Of a stretch of 64,000 nt of DNA, positions 31,540-43,113 are shown piece by piece. The DNA is from Cryptomeria japonica (Eukaryota; Streptophyta; Pinopsida; Cupressales; Cupressaceae), in contig NC_081414.1 of assembly GCF_030272615.1 (NCBI RefSeq), positions 909,359,009 to 909,423,008 on the forward strand, in the 5' to 3' direction. Within the stretch, counting starts at the first letter, position 1. The number at the start of each line of letters is the position of its first letter. The notes below the pieces were generated by a model, which was not told the origin of the DNA, ran no database searches, and saw only the letters and a program-made list of their open reading frames with translations. The translations under genes were made by a program, and so were the position numbers.

Positions 31540-32480
31540 TGTATTTTTGTTAGATCTGTGTTTTTTCATAGATTTTTCTAACCCTATATTATTGTTTTGT
31601 AAAACAATTTGGAGAATAATCTTGTGCAGCTAGGGTTTTGGACACAAAATCAAGATCTTGGAGAGATTTGATCATATCTCACAAATGGCTTGGAAATTTT
31701 GTACCAAATTGTTTTTGCAAGTTGAAGAAATTATTAGGAGCTCTCAATCCAAAATTCAGAATTTTTGGAGCACATTTTCATTTTCTTTGAATTTTTTATG
31801 ATTTTTAATAAAAAATTAATTTTGAGAGCAAATGAGAGAAATTTTTGGATTTTCTTACATTTTTGGAAATATCTCATAATTATAAATAGGATTTGTTCTT
31901 TGTGATTTTAATTTTGATGCAAAATGTTTCCCTAAAAATCGGATCTTTAAAAAATAGGGTTTTTTCTTATTTTTCTTAGATCTCACAAATGGATTTGATT
32001 TTTGGAATCAAATGTTTTGTACAGGTCAGGAAAAGTATCAGAAGGATTTAGTAAAAATTTAAGATTTTTTGAACCACTTGTTCAATTTATATGAATTTTT
32101 TATGATTTTTCATAAAAAATTAATTTTGAGAGCAAATTAGCGAATTTTTTGGATTTTCTTACATTTTTGGAAATATCTCAGAATTATACATAGGATCTAT
32201 TCTTTGTGATTTTAAATTTGATTCAAAATCATTCCTAAAAAATTAGATCTTTGAAAATTAGGGTTTTGCATTAGTTTACTCATATCTCACAAACTGCTTG
32301 GATTTGTTGCAGAAATTTTTTTATGCACGTTTGGAAGACCATCATGACTGTCTAGTAAAAATTTGAGATTTTTTGGATCGATTTTGCATTTTATATGAAT
32401 TTTTTATGATTTTTCATAAAAAATTAATTTTTGGAGCAAATTAGCAATTTTTTGGATTTTCTTACATTTCTTGAAATCTC
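31540..32480 (+). repeat. Leader tandem repeats of element 3
   Basis: GGATTTTCTTACATTT unit starts at 31850, 32154 and 32457 (periods 304 and 303), plus an earlier partial unit. Unit-for-unit counterpart of 16640-17590. Confidence 0.8.
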
Positions 32481-34077
32481 TTAAAATTTTACAGGTGGTC
32501 TTTTTTTATGATGAATCAGATCTTTGAATTGGTCAACAAAATGCATTGTTGAAGGCTCCTATTTCACAGTCTTTTGGATCTAAAATTTACCTAACTTGTG
32601 TGCTTGTAGAAAGGGGTGACTATTTCAAACAATCCAAACTACTAATAAATCTTTGTTGCAAGTCCTTGGTAAGGGTTTTTGGGATTTTATTGTGTGCCTT
32701 GTTTTCATAGACTAGCAAACACTTCATTTGGTGCACTAAAATTGAATCATTGTCTTTTGTGTCTTAAGCAATACGCTCTTTTTGTTTAATCTTTAGAGGG
32801 CATGTCTTCCCATGTGGTCATTAGGAATACTAGTGAGAAGAGAACAACCCAAGTGGTAGCAAGGAAAACCCACCTCTTCTGAACCACTATAAACAACTAT
32901 ATTAATGGTGAAAACTATGGATAAAATGTGCTAATTAGTTCATACCGACACTATGTCTCCCCATAAACCCGTTTGATCAAATTTATTTGATCATTTGTAG
33001 GGTGTAACCCCTACCAGTTGGGAGCCTTTTGTATTTATAGAGCTGAAAGTGCCGCATGTATGGCCACACGAGCGGATGCCCTTACTAGCACCTTTTTGTT
33101 TTAGAAGCCAAAATCCTTCTAGATGTTGAGGTAGGAGGTCGGACCTCTGGTAGTGGCCCACACACATACGGTTCTTAGTAGAGATACAAAGTTCGCCATG
33201 GGGAGTTTTCGTGGGGATTGATGCTTGGTTGACCCGAGAAGTGAGTGCCGAGGGTGGAGCCAGTGAGGTCAAGCATCTAAGTATCCGCTCTGAATAGCGT
33301 AGCCTCAGGGGTAAAACCTCATATGGGATCAACAACTATTGTCTTAGCCAGCCATAATAATTGTGCTTGAATTATTTTAAACATTCAAAACATTCAAGAC
33401 CAAACAACAAAACATTGTGTCTTTTGTGTCTTCAAGTGTATGCAAAACATTTTTACATCAAACAACACACTTTTCTTGGAGTCATTTTGAGTCTAAACAC
33501 TTGCAAACATTGAGTCCTCATCAACATTGTGTCCTCTTGTCATGAAAAACAGTCAAACATTCAGATTTGGTCACAACCAACAACTTCACAAATTGGAAAA
33601 ATTTTACAGTCCAGCAAACAAGAGCAATCAGTTTCGGAATTCTTGAGCTTCCTAGGTTGTTTCTCCAAGTTTTCATCTAGCATTCAACTTGTCTTTGGGT
33701 CTCACAAAGTCTATCATTGCTTTACATTTTGCATTAAATTTACATTTGTCTAAACTTGAGTCAAAAGGTCACTTGCTTGTCCTCATCATACTTTGTCAAC
33801 ATACTACATACAACAACATTTTGCTAAGTGGTCCCTCATCAAGGTCTATCACCTTTGGGTCTCATTTGGTCTTACTTAGAGTCAAGGTCAACATACCTCA
33901 TCAAGAGAAACTATCCTCTCTTTGGAAGTCACACCCACCCTACTACATACATACTTGGTCTTACACTTTGGACATTGCAAGCACACCTCAGATTCATTTA
34001 CTTTCCATCCAACTCTTGGTCTTCCATACTTTTTCCATTTTCATCTAGTCTCACACATCTCGGTCAATACCTAGTTC
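32481..34077 (+). other. Remainder of the element 3 leader
   Basis: Non-coding. The conserved GC-richer island is at about 32940-33340 and again carries a long antisense frame. The region just before the gag ATG (33700-34077) is also well conserved with element 2. Confidence 0.6.
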
Positions 34078-35715
34078 ATGGTTGAAACGCGTCTTCAAAA
34101 ATCTAGGAGAGAAACTAAAGAGGCTCAAGAGTCCGCAAACATGAGTTCTTATGAGTATGACAATGATATCTTTTTCAATTCTGATCATACTACATTACCT
34201 GACATGGATGCCTATAGAAACATTCCAAATGTTGAGAACATGGACACTACAATCAACAATGATACACACAATGATGATATGGACAACTTTTCAGTACATT
34301 CAACAGATGTGGAAAAATCCATTATGGATCCCCATTTCAATCGATTGGTTGAGGAAATAATGAGGAGGGATAGACAATACTTCTTACAAATGATGGCACA
34401 AAGTGGAGCCAAGATACCTCATGATTTTGACATGTCTCAAATAATGGAAAATCGACCTTTGCAACAACCTCACTCCAACATGGATCAGAGGAGGCCTAAT
34501 AGTGGAGGCAATAGAAGACCACATCTTGTGCCTGAATCACCATCATCTTTGTTTCAAAAACCAGAGGTCCCACATACACATGGTCAAGCATATGATACTC
34601 ACCTTCATAGACCATTATGGAAGTTTTATGCAGAGAAATATGCTCAATCACATATCAATGCTAAGGATCAACCACCAAAGCAATTGGATATTCAAAGGCA
34701 TGCTCAAAATTTGGACACAAGGAAACCCCGTGTCAAATTTGGGGGCAACACATTAGAACATGACATGCCTGTAGAGTATGGTATACATGGACAAAATAGA
34801 TATTGTGTTCCTCAACATGAATCTATACCATGTGGTCCATATTTGCAACATCACTATAGACCTCCTCCATATGAGCATGTGTATGATCAATATCATCCAT
34901 ATATGCAACATGCTTCTCCTCCAATTGGTGCCTCAAGCATGGGGTATGGTCCAAGAAGTCAATCTCCACCTAAGAGCAATTTGGAGCAACAAATCAGGGA
35001 CTTACAAAAGAAAATGGAGGACATAAATACACCGAAGCCAACATACACAATGAGAGACATATGTCCTTATCCATTTGACAAGAGCATTCCAATGCCTCCA
35101 TTTCCTACACGCTTTGTGATGCCTAAGTTTGATAAGTATAGAGGAAAAGGGGATCCTAAGGCACACATAAGATAGTTTTTCACAGCTTGCATTGAGATAG
35201 CAGCAGAAGAGACATATTTGATGAGATTATTCCCACAAAGCCTAGGTGATCAAGCTATGAAATGGTTCTCCCAACTTCCACCTGGTATTAAGTCATGGGG
35301 TGACTTAGCAAAGGCATTTATTCAACATTTCTCCTACAATATAGAGACAGACATATCAGTCACTACTTTGTGCAACACCAAACAAAAAGAGGGAGATTCT
35401 TTTGCATCATTTTTACAAAGATGGAGGAAACTAGCCAGCAGATGCTCTTGTGAAATTCCACAAAAACAAATGGTAGAAATGTTCACCCAAAATGTTAACA
35501 AAGACATTGGCTATGATCTAAGGAAAGCTTTTTTTTCCACCTTCAAGGACGTCATTGAAAAAGGCTTAGCGACAGAAAAGGTCCTAATTGAACAAGGATT
35601 CATTAAGATATTCAAGGACAACAAAGATGACTTTAAAGGAAAAGACAAGCCAAGATTTTGGAATAAAAACAAGAACATAGTCAACGATGGTGTTGTTGAT
35701 GCCAATACAGTGTGA
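34078..35715 (+). pseudogene. gag: Gag of element 3
   Basis: ATG at 34078 (MVETRLQKSRRETKEAQESA). One frame runs through the P/Y-rich N-terminal region and the Gag core (GDQAMKWFSQLPPGIKSWGD, FASFLQRWRKLASRC). It is broken only by TAG at 35173-35175 and TGA at 35713-35715; element 2 has CGA at the second site. Lysine-rich sequence precedes the second stop. The frame continues into the next feature, so Gag and everything after it form one polyprotein of about 1,366 codons. Confidence 0.9.
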
Positions 35716-38178
35716 CCCAAATTCATTTTTTCCGGATCAAATCAGGGGAATACTCAAACAACTTCTAAATCACGAAGGAAGTACACTCCATTGGGAGAAC
35801 CACTTGAGTCAGTTTTCAAAAAGCTAGTGGCAAACAAGGTAATCACTATTCCAGATTTTCCTCCATATGAACCAAAGGTTAAACCAAATTGGTGGAATGA
35901 CGATGAATATTGTGAATTTCATAAGAGCAAGGGTCATAAGATAGGAAATTGCCATCGACTGAAGAACATCATACAAGATCTCATTGATAGGGGTGACATT
36001 GAGATTGAAGGGCACTCATCCAATCAAGAACATGAGATGTTTAAGGAACCAATCCCAAAACATGACAAAGGAAAAGCTAAAGTCATAGATGATCAAACCA
36101 ACTATACCAGAGCATCTTACAACTATGATTCAACTATCCATCACATCTCGATGGACAATTACGTCTCTACCATTATCATCAAGGAAAAAAACCCTGAGAA
36201 TTCTACTCAAAGACCCAAGATTGTCTTAAAAGGCGTTGGATCTTCTTTCGAACCTACCTCTGAATGTCATGTTACAACCCATCGAGGTAAAATCACTTTG
36301 CAAGGTGCTCCAGCCATGAACACCGCTTCCTCATCAACCAAACCTAAGTATGACCTTGTAGAACAATTAGGGAAGACACCAGCACTCATCTCCATTCTTG
36401 AGCTCCTATGCATATCCCCCACACATAAATCCATTCTTGACAAAATCTTGAGAGAAACTGTTGTTCCTACTAATCTGAACGTGGACCAGTTTCAATCCAT
36501 GGTGGGATACCTTTCCATTCCACACTCCCTTACACTCATAGAAGTCGATAACGCCTCCATAAGTCAACCACATAATGCACCTTTACACATTGAAGCCTTC
36601 ATACACAAACATCGAATAAAACGAGTCCTGATAGATGGAGGAGCAGGTCTGAACATTTGCACATTGAGCACTATTAAACAATTGGGATATTCTGACAAAG
36701 CTGTGAATTCTACAAACAAAATTACTATCAAAGCATATGATGATGAAGAGCGTTCATCCAAGGGCACAATAACTTTACCTCTCAGAGTTGGGCTAGTTAC
36801 AAAGGATGTGGTTTTTCAAGTCCTTGATCTAGAGCTCACATACAACATATTGCTAGGACGTCCATGGATTCATGAGATGAGCGCAGTCCCTTCTACATAT
36901 CATCGATGTATCAAGTTTCAACACAATGCAGTTGAAGTGACCGTCAAAGCGGATCCAAATCCATTCATATGTTGCAACAATCTGCAACCTAGATCAGAAA
37001 TAACAATACCATTCAATCAAGAAGTTGTTCCATCTTTAGCATATGTGGACCCAGAATCCTTGAAAGCTTCTACATCAAAACAAGCAGAGCACAAAGAAAA
37101 GTTCAAGATTAAAGACATAGGATGTGGTGAGTATATCTTTCATGTTGACCAACTCCCACTATCTCCTAAGACATTCAGTCTACAGGAACAATCTATAAAC
37201 AATTTGCAAGGAATTGGGTGTGAACCAACTAGTGTTGTGGCTACTAAGTCTAAATGCAAATCTCCTCTAGTGGTGCAAGCATTTCTTGATATCAATAGTC
37301 CTAAGAGTGGTTCTAGAGAAGAATCTATTGAGTGTATTGCCAGCCCTCTTGAGAACTCACATAGCCTTACCATTTCATCCACTCATTCCATTTCCACTCC
37401 ACTTCCAAACTTGGATCAACAAGAATCACAAAAGCCCTTACTCATTGGGGATCAAAAATCAAGCTTTGAAAAGAAAAATGTAAAAGTCAAAACTAAAGAG
37501 AAGTCCTTTAGTCCAAATCAAAATCAAAAGCTATTGGACTCTGCAATAATCAAAGTCAAGGATAAAAATCCTATGAAAGAAAAGGAACAAGAGATGATCT
37601 CCCCTAATATCAAAATAACTGGGGGCAAAAGTTCTAAAATTTCAAGTCAAAAAGCATACTTGTTGATCCTAAGTCTCCATCATGCTATCCTACTTTCACT
37701 TCTTTTCACAGTCATAAGCCTTCATAACTCATCCACTTGTTCTGCACATCCTTTCCCTTCTGGTGATACATCATGGACCATTAATGGAGCTTCCTTGAGG
37801 GACTTTGTTATCTTGGATGCCCAAACTTCTTTAGGTGACATGCATATGGGACTATGTGGTCCACACACTAGTAATTGTATCTTAGTTCCTTTATCAAGGA
37901 AGACAATCACTCGAGCTACATATCATTCAGTCAAGGAACAATGCAACTACAATTATAAAGTCAAGCCTCACACACTTGAGGTAGGTGATTTGGTTCTTAG
38001 AGAAAATCCTAAAAATCAACAAGACAGAGAGAAGAAGGGAAAGTTCGAACCAAATTGGCTTGGTCCTTACATCATTATAGCAGCATATGGATCTAGGGCA
38101 TATCAGCTCTCAACTACAGAAGGTGAACCTTTGGAGGATCCTATCAATAGCATGCATCTTCGCAGGTTTTACACATAG
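35716..38178 (+). pseudogene. Zinc knuckle, protease and chimeric tail of element 3
   Basis: Same frame as gag and open to TAG 38176-38178. In order: knuckle-like CEFHKSKGHKIGNCHRLK (about 35910); protease with VLIDGGAGLNIC (about 36625-36660) and YNILLGRPW (about 36841-36870); homology with element 1 until about 37140; a unique Ser/Lys-rich region; a hydrophobic helix near 37650-37735 (LLILSLHHAILLSLLFTVIS); an integrase zinc-domain relic (MHMGLCGPHTSN); and the integrase tail (KVKPHTLEVGDLVLREN to SMHLRRFYT). RT, RNase H and the DDE core are absent. Long openness argues this chimera was under selection in the source family. Confidence 0.88.
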
Positions 38179-39636
38179 CTCTTTAGAGTATCCTAATTCA
38201 AAAAATACAAAAAAATTATAAAACAAAAAAATCGTTACTTGGTGAAAACCTGGCAAACAAGCGCCTTGTGACACAAAAAACATTGAAAAATTAAAAAAAG
38301 TAAAGAAAAACATTTTCGTCCAATGGTGAAAACCACTTCGGTGGTGCACTGGGCAAGTACCATGGTGAAAACCAGGTCACCGGTGCCATGTGTAGGGACA
38401 TTTCTCCTCCCTCCTTCAGGATTCCATCTCATCCTTTCACTTTGCACACACTCACAACCTATTCATCCATAATAAACTTTACACATTCCCATCATGGCTT
38501 GTTATTGATCTACCTAAGATTGGTTAGCCATTCATAATAACCCCCTTTTCACCCTTTCCATCCATATTAAATCAGCTCCTATCTGTGGCTAAGGCAAATC
38601 CTATGTCTAGTAATGGATGTGGAACTAATAACATCACATGTTCTAAGGAGTACAGTTTCTTCCACTTTTCTTCAGTCTATCCACGCACAATCCACAATAA
38701 AGAAACATCTGCATCACCGATCCGCAATAAAGTTTTGTCTTCTCCGCAATAAAGTATCAGTTTGATGGATTCAGTCAGTTTCAAATGAGACACAGTAGCA
38801 ACAATGGGCTTCAACAAATCAAATCTTTCAACAGACTCAGACAGCATTATGGTTCAATGCGATCTATCCTTTTTGTGAAAGTAAACATTGTGACCACAAT
38901 CAAATAAGACTTATACAAGTGACAAGAGACACTAAACTTAAGGAATTCAGTGGATGTTGGTGTCGAGTCTTGGTTTTCTTTTGATTTTATCTTTTTGGTG
39001 ACATGTCTTTTATCTTTTCCAGGATGTCTTTGACTAGAGATTCTATCTCTAGGATGTCTTTGACTAGAAAGGCGAGGATGGGGTATCTTCACCTATTTTT
39101 CTTTTACTGTCTATGGATTGTCTCTTAGTAATACTATGACTTGTCCAAGGATATGAGGACACTATGAGTCTAGTGTGAACTGGGGCATTCCTTGTTTGAG
39201 ACTGTCTTATCTCCATGCAAATGGGTACAATGACTTTCTGGGTCGAACATATGCCTCGATTGTCATAACCTACTTGCCATAATAAAGCTCAATGATGACA
39301 ACGCAAAAGAAGCTCTTTCACTTTCATATCTTCTATCTTCCATCCCTATTTCTTGATTGACTTCCATTGTCCTTCTTGAGTCCGCATAACCTGCTATCAC
39401 ATGACTAAGTATAATGACACACCAAAAAAATATCTGCATTTCATGTAGTTTGTGCCTGAATTATCACATATTAAGCATTTCATACATACATATAGGTATC
39501 ACAATTGCATCACATCCTGCACACAACACATGTTAGAAATCTTACATTTTTATCATGTACATAGTCATTTGCGTTATCATATTCATTTGCATTTCATACA
39601 TTCACATTTGCATTGGCATAACATATTAAACCCATA
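38179..39636 (+). other. 3' untranslated region of element 3
   Basis: Collinear with elements 1 and 2, including the GGTGAAAACC module, the UUCG hairpin at 38333-38344, the doubled GGATGTCTTTGACTAGA near 39020-39069 and the CAT-rich stretch. No gene. Confidence 0.75.
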
Positions 39637-40290
39637 AAAGAACCCTAATTTTTAAAGATCCAATTTTTAGGGAAATATTTTGCATCAAAATTAAAATCAC
39701 AAAGAACAAATCCTGTGTATAATTATGAGAGATTTCAAAAAATGTAAGAAAATCCAAAAAATTCTCTCATTTGCTCTCAAAATTATTTTTTTATGAAAAA
39801 TCATAAAAAATTCATAGAAAATGAAAATATGCTCCAAAAATTCTGAATTTTGGATTGAGAGCTCTTGATACTTTATTCAACTTGCAAAACAAATTTGGTG
39901 CAAAATTTCCAAGCCGTTTGTGAGATATGATCAAATCTCTCCAAGATCTTGATTTTGTGTCCAAAACCCTAGCTGCACAATATTATTCTCCAAATTGTTT
40001 TACAAAACAACAATATAGGGTTAGAAAAATCTGCAAAAAACACAGATCTAACAAAAATACATGTCCCACAAGGCGTGCCAAAATTTTTATGGTGAAAATG
40101 AATAACAATAATAATGATATTGAAAGGCTAAATGAATTCAACCACAAAACCCTAGCTTAACAACAACAAAGATCCACCATAACATATGAAGATTACCTAA
40201 GACAATGCAAATCAAATGAAATCACAAAGATTATACCATCACATGTCCAATAGGGTTTGGATCTCCATTCTTCCTATCTCCATTGATCTT
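39637..40290 (-). repeat. Inverted segment: 3' part of LTR, primer site and leader start in reverse orientation
   Basis: The minus strand reads, from 40290, AAGATCAATGGAGATAGGAA (LTR), the LTR end ACCATAAA, TGGCACGCC (primer site, about 40083-40075), then leader to the TAGGGTT at about 39645. It corresponds to about 31316-31970 of this element, reversed. It replaces the whole antisense PMD gene and its promoter; normal sequence resumes at 40291. Confidence 0.88.
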
Positions 40291-40482
40291 CATTATCTCA
40301 CGACTCTATCACTTTATCCGGTCAGTCCATTCTATCCTGTCTTTCTTATCGAGAGATTGTTTGTGATCTTTCCAGACATATTCATCCAATCTCTTGAGGG
40401 GGCATACCATTCCCATCTTGGGGCAACTCTGTATCAGTTCATCTTATCTTCTTTGAAACAACGCGATAAGCCACATTGTCTC

Positions 40483-40496
40483 AAAGAGGGGCAAAA
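40483..40496 (+). other. Polypurine tract of element 3
   Basis: AAAGAGGGGCAAAA directly precedes the 3' LTR. Confidence 0.85.
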
Positions 40497-41314
40497 TGTA
40501 GACACCCAAAATTGTCCAGTCTAATTAAATAAATATTTTATTTATTTAATTATCTAAGCTTAATTCTTCTATTACTTAAATAAATATTTATTTATTTAAT
40601 TAATTCATTTATCCTTTTCTAGCCTTATTTCTCATTTAAATAAATACATTTATTTATTTAAATTATCCTTTTCCTAAATTAAATAAATATCTTATTTATT
40701 TAATTAATCCCACTCCTTCTATTAATTAAATAAATCTTTATTTATTTAATTAATTCATTAACCTTTTCTACCCATGACACATGTCATTCATCTCTTAATT
40801 CATACACTACCTACCCCTTTCATTATTTTATTATTTCTTTTACCTACCTTCTAATCATAGCTGACCTCCTTTTACACCTCTCAATCTTATCCCTCCATTT
40901 CATATAGTGTCTTCTATATAAGGAGATGCTTCCTTCATTATCAACCCTAATCAATCATTCTAATCAATCAATGCATCCTTACTATGCATTCAACCCCCCC
41001 GTTGACTACTTGACTACACTATGCTTTTGAACATAGGCGATCCTACTTGCAACCACATTCCGTTCTTTGTTGAGCTCTTGTGCACATAAAATCTAAGAGC
41101 AAATATATCAAGCAAGATCAATGGAGATAGGAAGAATGGAGATCCAAACCCTATTCGACATGTGATGGTATAATCTTTGTGATTTCATTTGATTTGCATT
41201 GTCTTAGGTAATCTTCATATGTTATGGTGGATCTTTGTTGTTGTTAGGCTAGGGTTTTGTGGTTGAATTCATTTAGTCTTTCAATATTGTTGTTATCCAT
41301 TTTCACCATAAACA
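40497..41314 (+). repeat. 3' LTR of element 3
   Basis: TGTAGACACCC ... CCATAAACA, 818 bp, followed by GCTAT. TATATAA is at 40915-40921. Confidence 0.95.
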
Positions 41315-41319
41315 GCTAT

Positions 41320-41773
41320 TAAAGAAGAGACATCAGATCAGAAGGCATTATTCTATCGCATGGATAGTTTTGATGACTCTATTATAGACAGTGGTTGTTC
41401 ACACCACATGACCGGTGACTGGAATAAGTTTCTTACTTTGAGAGAGTTTAATGGAGGTGTTGTGAGATTTGGGAATGACTCACCCTACGTGGTGAAAGGA
41501 AAAGGATCCATCTCTTTGGATGAGAAAAGCAGTGCAGATGTTGTCTATTGGGTTGAAGGACTGAAACACAATCTTTTGAGTGTTGCTCAACTCAATGACA
41601 AAGGTTACCCTCTGGAATTCAAGAATGGTGTCTGCAATATTTATGGAAGCAAAGGCGAACTTATTGCAACTGGCAAACAAAATAGAGGTAACTTGTTTCA
41701 TTTAAGTTATAAAGTCAACAATTGTTTGATTGCAAAAGTAGAAGATAGTTGGCTTTGGCATCGGAGATTCTAA
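41320..41773 (+). pseudogene. pol: Protease and pre-integrase region of copia A
   Basis: Resumes the copia reading directly after the GCTAT duplication. The aspartic protease motif IIDSGCSHHMTGD lies at about 41381-41420. GLKHNLLSVAQLNDKGY and the pre-integrase motif SWLWHRRF follow. The TAA 41771-41773 stands just after that motif; the next residues are still recognisable, so it is a nonsense mutation. Confidence 0.87.
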
Positions 41774-42550
41774 CATGTAAATTTTGATAACATTGTAAAA
41801 TTCAATAAGAGGTTTTCCACAGTTGGACAAACTGGTGAATGCTTTGTGCAAGGAATGTTAGTTGGGGAAGATGACATCCTCTACCTTCAAGAGAAAATCT
41901 TTCTTAGCAAAACATTTGCTAGATTTGGATCATACCGACCTTTGTGGACCAATGAGGACTAAGAGTATTCAAGGATCAGTATTTCATGATTTTTACTAAT
42001 GATTTCTCAAGGATGATATGGGTCACATTCTTGAAAGACAAGACAAAATATTTTAGCAAGTTTAAGGCATTTAGAGCCGTACTTGAAAATGAAAGTGGAA
42101 AGAAGATAAAGTTCTTAAGAACATATCAAGGTGGTGAATTTACTTCTGAGGAATTCACTAGTTACTGTGAAGACAATGGAATTAAGAGGTAGCTTTCTAC
42201 ACCAAGGACACCACAACAGAATGGTTTTGCAGAAAGGAATAACTAGTCAGTTGTTGAAGGTGCTAGGACTATGCTAATACAAGGAGGTGTAGCTAATACA
42301 TTCTAGAGAGAAGTTGTCAGCATAGTCGTTTACACAATGAACCAGATACTCGTTAAAAGAGGTAAGGATAAAACTCCCTATGAGTACTGGTATGGTAGAT
42401 CACCTAATATCAGTTACTTTAAGACTTTTGGTGGTAGATGTTTTATCAAGATAGGTGATTATGTTGGTAAGTTTGATGCCAAGAGTTATGAAGGCATATT
42501 TATTGGTTACTCCACCAAGAGCAAAGCTTACAAGTGTTACAACAACTAGA
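41774..42550 (+). pseudogene. pol: Integrase of copia A
   Basis: Degenerate zinc domain (CKECXLGKMTSSTF-like), then core pieces FTNDFSRMIWVTFLKDKTKY, YQGGEFTSEEFTSYC, TPQQNGFAERN (with a stop after it), and the C-terminal PNISYFKTFGGRCFIK and YEGIFIGYSTKSKAYKCYN. Several stops and frame breaks separate them. Confidence 0.83.
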
Positions 42551-43108
42551 CCCAGAAGATCATTGAAAGTATAAATGTCCGAGTTGATGAGCTTCCTGAG
42601 AAATCGAGTGAAACCAGTAAGGAGAAGGAGGAAGAAGAGCCTTACACACTATTTTTGGAACCAGAAGTTGGAGAATAGAATACAGAAGCCCCAGTTCAAC
42701 CAGAACAAGGAGGTCCAATAGAAGAAGAAGAAGAAGGTGAAAAAGAAGAAGAACCTGGAAATCAAGATCATGTCATTCCAAGGTATGTTAGACTCAATCA
42801 TAGCCCCGATCAGATTATTGGAGATATGAAGGCATGTGTGCTAACAAGAACAAGGCTTAGAGAGAACTCCTTTATGATTTCCACCATTGAGCCTAGAACT
42901 CCAAAAGAAGCATTTGCAGATGAAGACTGGATCAAGGCAATGGGAGAAGAACTTGACCAGATAGAGAAGAACAATACATGGTCATTGGCACCTAGACTGG
43001 AGAACAAGAATGTTATAGGAACAAAATGGGTATTCAGGAATAAAATGAATGAAGATGGAGTAGTAGTCAGAAATAAAGCCAGATTGGTATGCAAAGGATA
43101 TGCATAAG
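42551..43108 (+). pseudogene. pol: Start of copia A reverse transcriptase
   Basis: An acidic linker (EEEEEGEKEEEPGNQDHV) leads into the RT start: IPRYVRLNHS, PRTPKEAFADEDWIKAMGEE, LDQIEKNNTWSLAPR, GTKWVFRNKMNEDG and ARLVCKGYA. Broken by the insertion at 43114; it continues at 44625. Confidence 0.86.
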
Positions 43109-43113
43109 AAGAA

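Larger units (their letters stand above)
30700..41314 (+). mobile_element. Tat-type element 3, complete, non-autonomous, nested in copia A
   Basis: LTRs of 818 bp each are flanked by the duplication GCTAT (30695-30699 and 41315-41319). I count about two dozen differences between the LTRs by eye. The internal order is as in element 2, but the antisense PMD gene has been replaced by an inverted piece of LTR and leader. The coding frame is the best preserved of the non-autonomous copies. Confidence 0.95.

Noticed and set aside
37645..37740. Envelope-like protein in elements 2 and 3
   Set aside because: Only one hydrophobic helix, no leader or cleavage pattern, and it is embedded in one frame between protease and an integrase relic.
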